Made by a program: the position numbers and the translations under genes. Shown here in pieces: positions 14,436 to 21,934 of a DNA stretch of 25,519 nucleotides (positions are counted from its first letter, which is position 1; the number at the start of each line of letters is the position of its first letter). This DNA comes from Leptospirillum sp. Its GTDB lineage: Bacteria > Nitrospirota > Leptospirillia > Leptospirillales > Leptospirillaceae. The DNA is taken from positions 1 to 25,519 of the forward strand of contig DAHWKF010000056.1 in the NCBI GenBank assembly GCA_027343785.1. The letters are read 5' to 3'. The notes beneath the pieces are model-generated. The model did not search any database. It was not told where the DNA came from and was given only the letters and a program-made list of their open reading frames with translations.

Positions 14436-15557
14436 TCAGGAGATTTCTCCATTTGGAATAACCTCCCCGAAACGGATGTGCTCTGAAGAGATATTCAGTT
14501 CATATGTCTTGTAGCGGGTTCCTGTCCCTTCGATCCGGTAGGGGCGGGATCCTCCCTTCCCCAAGCTTCTTGCCATTCTTTCGTGCAGCTTGGAGGCCGT
14601 CTGTTCAAAGAACTCCTGTTCCATCCCTTTGGCAAGATTCGAGAGGGTTCTTTCCGCACCACCCATTTCCCCTACGATTTCCCGGTAAACCAGAAGATAT
14701 TCCCTTGCATATTCTTCGTTCCTCACTCCTCCCTTGGGGCAAGGAAGCGGAGGGAGACCGCCGAGCCTTCTTCGGGCGAACCACGCCAGAAAAGCGAGCT
14801 GAACGGGTGGCAAGGAGAGGACTTTCTCTCCGGCACGGATCTGTTTCTGGCGAAGATCGATCACAAGTTCCGGCGACTGGAAGGCCTTCTGGGCGAGGCG
14901 GACAGATTCCGAGAAACCGACGGTTCCCCTGAGCAGATCGGAGGGAAGACCGGAACGCAAATGGACCAACGGGATTTCCGCAAGAGTGACTCTGGCGTTG
15001 AACGTATCCATCCATTCCCCCGAGCGGTTCTGGACCATCCTCTCTCCCGGGGTTCGGGAAGGATAGAAAAAATCGGGACAGAATTCGAATTCGGGGGAGA
15101 CGAGAACATGCGAGAGACGATCCTGGGGTCTTCCAAAAAGAGACAAGGCGTATCCGGCGTAAAAACTCATGGTTTTTCTGCCGCCGGACAGGGAAACGTG
15201 GACAGCCGTTTCCGGATCGCTTGTCAGCGTCCGGACAAGGTCCAGAATGCCATCTGCGGCGTCTTCATTGTCTTCGACCGTCCGGATGTCCGGAAGGATC
15301 TCTCCGTCCCGTCTCAAAAGGGGGCGGAGATGGACTTTTTCCGGGGAGAGCGAAAGCGCGAAATCCCGAATGAGCCTCCAGAGGTGGCCGTTTACGTTAT
15401 CCAGAAGCGTCTTCTGGGCGAGCTCCTTGCCTTCGATGCTCGTGGTCAGCCAGATTTCGTCCGGACAGAACGGATCCGTCCGGGAGACGAGGGCATAGAG
15501 TGTTTCGGTTACGACTTGTGGCGACAGCCCCGTCATGCAGACCAATATGCGTTTCAA
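14436..15557 (-). CDS. CRISPR-associated CARF protein (NE0113/TIGR02584 type) with winged-helix-like C-terminus
   Basis: The protein has 373 aa. The TTG start at 15557 has AAGGAGG 5 nt upstream. The N-terminus KRILVCMTGLSPQVVTETLY (residues 2-21) is the signature of the Cas_NE0113 family, often annotated as Csm6 or ring nuclease. A second CARF motif, SLSGGRKTM, lies at 122-130, with K128 in the position of the cyclic-oligoadenylate pocket lysine. The CARF domain covers about 1-200. The C-terminal part (about 235-365) has no R-x4-6-H HEPN motif. It starts like an OmpR-type winged helix (IRAGEKVLSLPPVQLAFLAW) and ends with a wing-like stretch (RPYRIEGTGTRYKTYEL). I therefore infer a cyclic-nucleotide-sensing regulator or ring nuclease rather than an RNase. 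No cas genes or CRISPR repeats are in the window. Confidence 0.8.
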   Translation of the reverse strand: MKRILVCMTGLSPQVVTETLYALVSRTDPFCPDEIWLTTSIEGKELAQKTLLDNVNGHLWRLIRDFALSLSPEKVHLRPLLRRDGEILPDIRTVEDNEDAADGILDLVRTLTSDPETAVHVSLSGGRKTMSFYAGYALSLFGRPQDRLSHVLVSPEFEFCPDFFYPSRTPGERMVQNRSGEWMDTFNARVTLAEIPLVHLRSGLPSDLLRGTVGFSESVRLAQKAFQSPELVIDLRQKQIRAGEKVLSLPPVQLAFLAWFARRRLGGLPPLPCPKGGVRNEEYAREYLLVYREIVGEMGGAERTLSNLAKGMEQEFFEQTASKLHERMARSLGKGGSRPYRIEGTGTRYKTYELNISSEHIRFGEVIPNGEIS

Positions 15558-15703
15558 GTTGACCTCCTTGGAGACATTTTCCCGAACGCCATTCCTGTCC
15601 GGAAAGAGGTATCTGGTTGTCCAGAGAAAAGGTTTTCATTTTCCCTGAGAGGAGGATTTCTGTCTTTTTTCGCAAGGTTGCCAAAAAGCGGGGGTCTCGA
15701 AAA

Positions 15704-15735
15704 TCTCCTTTCCAGGGGACTTTTTCCCCGGGAGA
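15704..15735. other. Imperfect hairpin between HEPN and CARF genes
   Basis: TCTCC (15704-15708) pairs with GGAGA (15731-15735), and inside it GGGGA (15715-15719) pairs with TCCCC (15725-15729), with an asymmetric internal loop. It lies about 30 bp after the HEPN gene stop, read on the minus strand, followed by a short TTTT. It could be a weak terminator or attenuator between the two genes. The rest of the 205-bp gap holds nothing I recognise. Confidence 0.3.
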
Positions 15736-15762
15736 TCCAAATGGCCAATGGGTGATGATGGC

Positions 15763-16689
15763 CTACTCTTCCAATTCGGCCAGGAGGTCGCGGACACCGA
15801 TTTCGGTGAGTTTCTCCGGAGAGTGGAGAGCGTCGTTCCGGATCACGCGGGCGTGGTGCCACATGCCCGCCCGGAACCCGTCGATCGCCCCTGATCCGTG
15901 CAGACGATTGATCAACTCCTTGAGGTCAATGTACTGGGGAGATTCCCGTAAAGTCTTTTCATAGAGATTGCGAACTTTTTGTTCGAAGCAGAAACCGGCC
16001 AGCTGGCCGGAAAGGCGGAGGTTGACCGGAAAAAGGGATCGGGCCAGCCGTACGTCCGAAAGATCCAGCAGATGCGCCATGTTTCGAAGACGCAGTCCTT
16101 CCATGAACCGGTCTTCCTCGAAGGCCTTCCGGACATCTTCCGAAAAATGGTTGCCATAAACCCGTTCGTGCAAGACCCAGACGGCCATATTCACTTCCGC
16201 GATCGAGCGAAATCCCGGGTAATGGCGGCGGATGTCGTCGAGGTTCTCCAGATAGTTCAGATATGTTTCCGTGTCGCGATGGCCCCGCCGCACCTCCAGA
16301 ATCCGGGCCATGGGAGGACTGTAGATAGCGAAATGTTCCGGAAGGACGAAACGCAGGATGATCGAGACGATCTCGATATTGCGGAAGACTTCATAAAGGG
16401 TCTGGACCAGCGCTTCGCGCTTTCTCTGATGGTGCCAGAAATCGAGCCTTTCGGAGACATTTTCCAGACCCGTGCGGACGGCTTCCGGGTCGGGAATGGC
16501 CCAGTGCCGGTCGTAGATCCAGTACGTGTTGTCCCGAATCTTCCAGACATCGTCGCGGGTGAGTCGCCCCGTCCGTCTGACATGGGTCACGAGCTCTTCG
16601 ATCCGGTGGAGCTCGTAGCGCTTGCCATACTTGATGGCGGTGACATCCGGATATTCCCGGAGGCAGCGCAGCAGGTAGTGCTCTTCCAT
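15763..16689 (-). CDS. HEPN-motif putative RNase upstream of CARF gene
   Basis: The protein has 308 aa. ATG 16689 is preferred over an in-frame TTG at 16713 because GAGGG lies 7 nt upstream. The extreme C-terminus has WHHARVIRNDALHSPEKL: R284 and H289 form the R-x4-H motif, with Asn after Arg, of HEPN nucleases, which cut RNA in many defence and toxin systems. The N-terminal two thirds (about 1-230) are helical and Trp/Tyr-rich. A segment near 107-130 (IVSIILRFVLPEHFAIYSPP) resembles uncharacterised stand-alone proteins that precede HEPN-like tails. It is encoded in the same direction as the CARF gene 205 bp downstream. Function as an RNase is inferred from the motif only. Confidence 0.6.
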   Translation of the reverse strand: MEEHYLLRCLREYPDVTAIKYGKRYELHRIEELVTHVRRTGRLTRDDVWKIRDNTYWIYDRHWAIPDPEAVRTGLENVSERLDFWHHQRKREALVQTLYEVFRNIEIVSIILRFVLPEHFAIYSPPMARILEVRRGHRDTETYLNYLENLDDIRRHYPGFRSIAEVNMAVWVLHERVYGNHFSEDVRKAFEEDRFMEGLRLRNMAHLLDLSDVRLARSLFPVNLRLSGQLAGFCFEQKVRNLYEKTLRESPQYIDLKELINRLHGSGAIDGFRAGMWHHARVIRNDALHSPEKLTEIGVRDLLAELEE

Positions 16690-16730
16690 AGGCCTTCCCT
16701 CTTTTAGGTTCAAGGAAAGCGGACTGTGTG

Positions 16731-16746
16731 CGTGACGAGCGTCACA
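16731..16746 (-). promoter_or_regulatory. Crp/Fnr-type palindromic site upstream of HEPN gene
   Basis: Minus-strand TGTGA-CGCTCG-TCACG matches the Crp consensus TGTGA-N6-TCACA at 9 of 10 positions. It is centred about 50 bp upstream of the HEPN gene ATG. No clear -10/-35 is visible beside it, so activation or repression cannot be decided. Confidence 0.4.
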
Positions 16747-17310
16747 CCCGTTCAGAACATCATGGCATATTTTTGATCGGTTAAAAAAGCATTTTTCTGA
16801 AGTGTTTCAGAACGGATTTCCCGGGACAGGACCTTGAAAAACCGTCGGGTGATGCCGGAAAAAAAGTCCGGACAACTCTTGCGATGAAAATCAATCCTTG
16901 AGGGTCTTATCGGAAGGGTCCCCTGTTTTCTCAGCCCGGGGGTGTGTTTGGGGGCGACGGAAGATTTATGAGAGGTTTCGACGGAAAAGTGGCGGTCGTG
17001 CAGAATTTTCACCTCCGCTTTTTCCCGTTTTCCATCTGAAGGCCCATTCCGAAATCTGTTCCGATTCCGGGGCATCAGGGATCGAGAGAAAAATACAGAG
17101 AAAGCGAAGATCGGGACCGATTTTCGATAATGATGGTTTGACTGGAGCAGGCCAGAAGAGACAGAAAGGTCGCTTCTTACGGCGAGACGGTCATTTGTTC
17201 CCCCCGTTCTTCCCGGCAAGAACGGGGGACAGATCTTGGAGCGTGACGGTCAGCCGACTCCCTCTTCCCCCCTCCTCCAGTCGATCCCCGGAGCCAAGAA
17301 AAATGCCCTC
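16747..17310. other. Gene-free stretch between HEPN gene and chemoreceptor
   Basis: No reading frame here has a ribosome binding site or protein-like composition. The stretch separates the HEPN gene promoter region from the end of the short chemoreceptor gene. Its only notable structure is the strong hairpin at 17201-17228. Confidence 0.5.
17201..17228. terminator. Strong hairpin downstream of ODP-chemoreceptor operon
   Basis: CCCCCGTTCTT and AAGAACGGGGG form a perfect 11-bp stem with a CCCGGC loop. It lies 83 bp past the chemoreceptor stop on the minus strand. Neither side has a T-run, so it is not a textbook intrinsic terminator; it may protect the mRNA end or be part of a small RNA. Confidence 0.35.
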
Positions 17311-17973
17311 TTATCCAAAGATGTGGCGGATCGTTCCGAGAACTTTTTTCTGGCGTCGAAGCGCTATTTCCAGCAGTCTTTTCAGCAGGGTCGATTTCAT
17401 GGTTTCGCGCATTTTCTCCATCTGACGCCGTAACGTCCGGCCAAAGGATTCGATCTCCCCCATGCGGTGGTTCAGCGACTCCATGCTTTCCGTGACGCGC
17501 TTCAGCTCCTGGCGGATGTTGGCGATGGTCCGGTCGATTTCCCCGACGGAATCCCGCGTCCGGTCGGAGAGTTTCTTGATTTCTTCGGCCACGACGCCGA
17601 ATCCTCTCCCCATTTCCTTTGCGCGGGCTGCCTCGATTGCGGCATTGAGCGACAGCAGATTCACCTGCGTCGAAATTTCCTTGATCCCTTTCCCGATCCG
17701 GGAGATATCGTCCATCACCGACCGGAACTGTTCCAGATCCGTCAGAACCTTTTTCCCTTCCCCCATCACGGTTTCGATGTCGACCTGCTTTTCGTACTCT
17801 TCCAGAATTCTGGCCAGCTCGGAAACATCCTTGTCGTTCAGACGCTTGACCTCTTCGAACTGAGCCATGTAGTTCTTGACGAAAACGAGGTCGGTCGTGA
17901 TTTCCCCCAACCGGAGACGGATCGGGTCCTCCCGGATCTCCCGGGGCCTGGTGGCCAAACCGTGATTCTCCAT
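17311..17973 (-). CDS. Short soluble methyl-accepting chemotaxis protein
   Basis: The protein has 220 aa. ATG 17973 (MENHGLATRP) is chosen because GGGAGGGGG lies 7-8 nt upstream and it follows the ODP stop by 26 bp; an ATG at 18027 would overlap that gene. It has no membrane segment and no sensor domain. The signalling tip QVNLLSLNAAIEAARAKE is at about 103-120, continuing MGRGFGVVAEEIKKLS, clearly related to the kinase-control tip of chemoreceptors but divergent. The coiled-coil arms are very short. In Treponema a sensor-less chemoreceptor is co-encoded with an oxygen-binding di-iron protein that acts as its sensor. The same pairing here suggests aerotaxis signalling to CheA. Confidence 0.85.
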   Translation of the reverse strand: MENHGLATRPREIREDPIRLRLGEITTDLVFVKNYMAQFEEVKRLNDKDVSELARILEEYEKQVDIETVMGEGKKVLTDLEQFRSVMDDISRIGKGIKEISTQVNLLSLNAAIEAARAKEMGRGFGVVAEEIKKLSDRTRDSVGEIDRTIANIRQELKRVTESMESLNHRMGEIESFGRTLRRQMEKMRETMKSTLLKRLLEIALRRQKKVLGTIRHIFG

Positions 17974-17999
17974 GTCTTTTCCCCCTCCCCTTGCGGATT

Positions 18000-18746
18000 C
18001 TATCCGTTCATGACATCGATCCCGCACGGAATATTCCCGATCCAGTCGAAGAATTTTCCTGCCGATTCTTCACGAAAGATCGATCCGTGCTGGGGTGCGA
18101 TCATGCGAACCGGCAGTTTCCGGGCATGGTCGAGCCAGCGCCGGATCACCTTGTTCGTCGGAATATACCGCCCGTGAAAGGCTTCCATGTAACGCACATG
18201 GTCTTCGAAGTTTTCCACAAACATGGGCGTCTGTCCTTGCGGATAGACGGCCGCGCCGATATCGCCGGTAAACAGAATGCCGGAAGTGTGATCGAAAAGA
18301 TGGAAGTTTCCGGGCGAATGAAGGAAATGGGCCGGAACGAATTCGATCCGTCCCCCTCCGGGAAGGACCAGACTTCCGCCCGCATCCGGGATTCCACGGA
18401 ACCGCTTGATATCGTCGACTCCGTAATGGATCAGAAACCGGATCCAGAGTTCCGAGACGTGAACGACAGCCGGTGTCATTTCGAACCAGGACGCCAGGCT
18501 TCCTCCGACGTCCGGATCCTGGTGACAAAGAAAAATATTCCGGATATCGGAGGGATCGATCAGATGGGAGAGGTTCACCAGAACCCGGGAAAAGACACCG
18601 AACCCGCCCGGATCGATCAACAATCCCTGCCCTTTTTCCACAATCAGATACTGGTTTGCCTGAACCCCTTCCTCATTGCCCGATTCGTCCTTTCCCAGCC
18701 AGTAAAAACCATGCCCGTCCTTTTCATACAACGCTTCCGTCGCCAT
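18000..18746 (-). CDS. ODP-type di-iron oxygen-sensing protein (metallo-beta-lactamase fold)
   Basis: The protein has 248 aa. ATG 18746 has AAGGAGAAC upstream and is preferred over 18764. The fold is shown by the motif HQDPDV at 75-80 in place of the usual HxHxDH, AHFLHSPGN (about 139-147), FTGDIG (about 159-164) and APQHGSIF near the C-terminus. HxD/ExD in place of HxHxDH is the pattern of flavodiiron-type di-iron centres; there is no flavodoxin domain. Stand-alone proteins of this kind (ODP) bind oxygen and signal through a partner chemoreceptor, which is the next gene. The residue after the second Asp is Val rather than His. Such a protein could also be a simple hydrolase, but the context favours sensing. 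Confidence 0.8.
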   Translation of the reverse strand: MATEALYEKDGHGFYWLGKDESGNEEGVQANQYLIVEKGQGLLIDPGGFGVFSRVLVNLSHLIDPSDIRNIFLCHQDPDVGGSLASWFEMTPAVVHVSELWIRFLIHYGVDDIKRFRGIPDAGGSLVLPGGGRIEFVPAHFLHSPGNFHLFDHTSGILFTGDIGAAVYPQGQTPMFVENFEDHVRYMEAFHGRYIPTNKVIRRWLDHARKLPVRMIAPQHGSIFREESAGKFFDWIGNIPCGIDVMNG

Positions 18747-18854
18747 TTCTGTTCTCCTTCCCAAATCCGACCCTGGAGGAGAGCCTCTGTGTGATGAGTC
18801 CGATTCCCGGGAAACTCCCCCGGGACAAGCGGTATCGGTATAAAGAAAGATAGG

Positions 18855-18881
18855 TGATCGGCTCTCTTCGAAGCCTCTTCA
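18855..18881 (-). promoter_or_regulatory. Candidate sigma28 (FliA) promoter for ODP-chemoreceptor operon
   Basis: On the minus strand TGAA, a 15-bp spacer and GCCGATCA differ at two positions from the sigma28 consensus TAAA-N15-GCCGATAA. It lies about 105 bp upstream of the ODP start codon. Control by the flagellar sigma factor would fit a chemotaxis operon. Confidence 0.4.
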
Positions 18882-18968
18882 ATGGTGTCGGCCGTCCAGA
18901 AGAGACTGTCACATCCGTCGGAACATCCTGTCCGCGACAGAAGTCATGGAGATCTTCTCCCGGAGCGT

Positions 18969-19730
18969 TCATCCATTTCTTTTCTTGCTGCCGACATTCC
19001 CGATCTCCTGGAGATCTTCTCCCGGCAGGCATTCGAGAGAAAGGTCCTGACGGAATAAGGCTTCCAGAAATTCCTGCTCTCCCGTTTCCGGGTCACCGGA
19101 AAGAACGGTCCGGATCTCTCCGGGGGCCATCCGGGACAGAAGAGTCGCCATTTCCGGCTCATAGGCCGTTCCGGAAAGGCGGGATATTTCTTTCAACGCT
19201 TCCTCAGGAGTCCTGGGATGATTGTAGTGCCTTTGGTCCGTCATCGCATCGTAGCTGTCGACCAGACCGATCAGAAGGGCTTCCTTTTCAATGTCCTTCC
19301 CGGAAAGGCCCAAGGGATAACCGCTTCCGTCCCAGCGTTCGTGATGCTGTTCTACCAGGAGGCCCAACCGGTCGAACGTCGGGTGATTCTTCAGGATCCT
19401 CCCGCCAAGTTCAGAATGAGAACGGATGATAGTTCTCTCTTCGGCGTCCAATAGACCCTTCTTTTGCAAAATCTCCCGCGGGATCCGAATTTTTCCGATA
19501 TCGTGGAGCAAAGCTCCGGCTCCGGCCCGGAGGATATCCTCTTCCGGCCACCCGAGGTTTCGGGAAAGCGAAAGAGTCAACCGTGCCAGACGACGGGAAT
19601 GACCGCTTTTCTCCACCGTCAGGAAATCGAGCATTTCGAGCCAGCCATTGATGGAAGCCATGCGTTCCCGCCCGATCAGACGCAATAACATGGAAATCGT
19701 TTCCGGAGATTCCGGGGGCTCTTTTTGCAT
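18969..19730 (-). CDS. HD-GYP domain protein (putative cyclic-di-GMP phosphodiesterase)
   Basis: The protein has about 253 aa from ATG 19730; other in-frame ATGs (19859, 19691) are possible and none has a strong ribosome binding site. The HD-GYP domain starts near residue 42 (EKSGHSRRLARL), with H76-D77 (LLHDIGKIRIP), HHERWDGSGYP at about 129-139 and the following LIGLVDSYDAMT. Metal ligands and the GYP motif are intact. HD-GYP enzymes linearise c-di-GMP and so affect motility and biofilm. There is no sensor domain beyond a short N-terminal helix. It lies between two chemoreceptor loci on the same strand. Confidence 0.85.
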   Translation of the reverse strand: MQKEPPESPETISMLLRLIGRERMASINGWLEMLDFLTVEKSGHSRRLARLTLSLSRNLGWPEEDILRAGAGALLHDIGKIRIPREILQKKGLLDAEERTIIRSHSELGGRILKNHPTFDRLGLLVEQHHERWDGSGYPLGLSGKDIEKEALLIGLVDSYDAMTDQRHYNHPRTPEEALKEISRLSGTAYEPEMATLLSRMAPGEIRTVLSGDPETGEQEFLEALFRQDLSLECLPGEDLQEIGNVGSKKRNG

Positions 19731-19984
19731 ATCATTCCATTGTTTATGGTTGGGATTTTGACGAAGGCAACGTGGAAAACTCAAGATTGAGAGCTCTTCT
19801 GCGAGCAGTCCTGATGGATCTTTTTTACCCCGGAAAGGTTCCGAAGACAATAGTTTCACAAATGAAACTCAAGCTTGATCCCTCGCCCATAAATCTCCGG
19901 AAAACCGGAAGCCCCATATCTTTGCCGGCTCCAAAACAAAACGAAAGGTCCCTTTTTATGAATCAGAAGGAATCGAAAGGGTCG

Positions 19985-21193
19985 TCAGCGATTGGGAGAG
20001 AAGAATCCCTCTTTCCGGATCAGATCTTTGACCTTGTCCGAATCCGACAGGGTCTTTTCGAGACGGTCCCGAACCTCTCCGACCTTGCGGGACTGTTCCT
20101 CCGTGGCTCCGGTGGTTCTGTTCAGGGATTCGGAGAGGCTCTGGCTTCTTTCCAGAATGGAAGAAAACACCCGTTCGACATCCAGTGCAATCGTCCGGCT
20201 TCGTTCCACATTTTCGAAGGCCGAACCGATCATCGAAACCGTTCTGGATGTGTCCCCCTGGGTTTCGGAAATGGTGTCTCCTATTTCCCGGGTGGCGCGA
20301 ATGGTCCGCTCGGCCAGTTTCCGGACTTCCGATGCTACGACGGCAAATCCCCGTCCCTGTTCTCCGGCCCGGGCCGCTTCGATTGAGGCGTTCAGCGCGA
20401 GAAGATTTGTCTGTTCGGCAATGTCGTTGATGACTTCCACGATCTTTCCGATCTCTCCGGACCGCGACGACAGGGCATTGACCGCACCGCCGAGCAATCT
20501 CATCGCTTCGGCGGCATCCGTGACCTGGCTTTGCAGATTGTTTACGACCTTCTGTCCGTTTTCGGCTTCTCCGAGAGTGTGCCGGGAATCATCGGAAATC
20601 TTCCCGGACGACCGTGTAATCTCCCTCGTCAAATTTTTCAGCTCTTCCATTGCGAGCAGGAGCCCTTTGGCTCCCGCTTCCTGTTCACCAAGGCTTTCTT
20701 CGAGGCGGACAGAATCGGAGATATCAATGAACAGAGTGATGAACCCGACCGTATTCCGGGTTTCCGGATCGACCAGTCTTTCCGTCGTGGACAGCAGATG
20801 GGAGTTTCCAATTTTCATCACCTGGTTTTCCCGGACATGCCCTTCCGGAAGATTCCGGAGAATCTTCCGGATCCTTTCGGGGTCCCTGTGAAACCGATGG
20901 ATCGAACCGCCCAGAACATTTTCGGGAGAAACGTCGTAGTGTTCGACCAGGTCCTGTTCCATGTTCCGGATGAGGGTCTTCATGGTCTGGTTGATATACG
21001 TGATTTCGTTACCGGAATCTCCATCCTGGAAATCGGGGGAAGCGATGGCGATCCCCACTTTGGGAATCTTGTCCAGAAGACTCCGGACCAATTCGCCCGA
21101 GCGGAAAAGGCCATTCAAGGGTTCTGCCAGGGGATGGGAAGGGTTCTCCGGGAGCGAGCTTTGGTTTTTTTCTGATCTTGAAAAGAATTTCAC
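19985..21193 (-). CDS. Soluble PAS-containing methyl-accepting chemotaxis protein
   Basis: The protein has 402 aa. The GTG start at 21193 has AAGGAGGGG 5 nt upstream. There is no membrane segment, so it is cytoplasmic. A PAS sensor domain covers about 38-165 (KVGIAIASPDF, ITYINQTM, FITLFIDISDS). The chemoreceptor signalling domain follows, with the canonical tip IAEQTNLLALNASIEAARAG at about 255-275 and a strongly conserved continuation RGFAVVASEVRKLAERT. PAS receptors of this kind often sense redox or oxygen through a bound cofactor, but the ligand cannot be read from sequence. The gap 19731-19984 downstream holds only a 6-bp inverted repeat (GTTTCA-N4-TGAAAC at 19853). Confidence 0.9.
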   Translation of the reverse strand: MKFFSRSEKNQSSLPENPSHPLAEPLNGLFRSGELVRSLLDKIPKVGIAIASPDFQDGDSGNEITYINQTMKTLIRNMEQDLVEHYDVSPENVLGGSIHRFHRDPERIRKILRNLPEGHVRENQVMKIGNSHLLSTTERLVDPETRNTVGFITLFIDISDSVRLEESLGEQEAGAKGLLLAMEELKNLTREITRSSGKISDDSRHTLGEAENGQKVVNNLQSQVTDAAEAMRLLGGAVNALSSRSGEIGKIVEVINDIAEQTNLLALNASIEAARAGEQGRGFAVVASEVRKLAERTIRATREIGDTISETQGDTSRTVSMIGSAFENVERSRTIALDVERVFSSILERSQSLSESLNRTTGATEEQSRKVGEVRDRLEKTLSDSDKVKDLIRKEGFFSPNR

Positions 21194-21934
21194 GATGTCC
21201 CCTCCTTCTGTTCTGGCTGTTCTGGCGATTTTCGGGATTGTCGGTCTGTCATGTCCCGAAAGAAATGGGCCCCAAGGAAATGACCCTCCTTCGAAACAGC
21301 AAATTTAAAGCCACGCCTTTGTCTGTAAAGCCGATATCGGGAAAATGACATGTCCTGTCGGCATTTACCACTTATCGACTCTCCGGAATACTGGCCCGCG
21401 ACGACGTCTGAACCATCCTCCGGTTTCTTTGGAGCAACAACAGGAATTTGCAGGAAGCGTTCAGGGGCCATCGTGGCACAAGCGTCTCCGGTTTTTACTT
21501 TTTTTTCCCTTTGCAAAACAGGTAACAAAAGGATCTGGCTTGCGATATTCGGGATGCGGAAGATCCCGGGGAAGACCTCATTTTTTTCTCCACCCCCGCA
21601 AGAGCCCCCCCCACTTCCCGTCTCATAAATGTCCGGGGATGCACAGAAAAGGCGTCATGGCCGACGATGTGTCACGGAGTTCAGCGTGCAAGTGCCGAAA
21701 AGGTGAAGCCGAACGCTCTTCGAGCCGGAGGTATTTTCGTATTTTTGTCTTCTTTCCACCGGAGAAGCGCGAGCAACTTTGTTTTGCACCAATAGGCACC
21801 CTTCCGGGATTTTGGCAAGCTTGCCACTTGGGACGCCTCTTCCGGCAAATGGCAGAATCTTTCCTCCGGGACAGAAATGAAAATCCGGGGAGCTCCGAAC
21901 ACGATAGGGATCCGGCGAAACACAGAAGAGATGC
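21194..21934. other. Divergent 740-bp region without a convincing gene
   Basis: The region lies between the minus-strand chemoreceptor and a plus-strand gene. Frames present on both strands lack ribosome binding sites and have protein-unlike composition. It contains runs of T (21507-21514, 21586-21592) and C (21608-21614), and a 12-bp palindrome GGCAAGCTTGCC at 21814-21825 next to CACTTGGGACGCC. I searched by eye for a c-di-GMP riboswitch around GGGACGC, but the rest of the motif is missing. Promoters for both flanking genes should be here but are not clear. Confidence 0.4.

Noticed and set aside
14583..15755. Plus-strand 390-aa frame opposite the CARF gene
   Set aside because: Opposite-strand shadow; the minus-strand product has clear family motifs and a strong ribosome binding site.
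16752..17219. Minus-strand 155-aa frame in the gap upstream of the HEPN gene
   Set aside because: No ribosome binding site, basic/Ser-rich random-looking composition, and it crosses the strong hairpin at 17201.
14177..17310. CRISPR array next to the CARF gene
   Set aside because: I looked for regularly spaced 25-40 bp repeats around the CARF/HEPN genes and across the gaps and saw none.
21800..21860. Possible c-di-GMP riboswitch around GGGACGCC
   Set aside because: The conserved GCAAA elements and second stem are absent; only a short sequence match and a palindrome remain.
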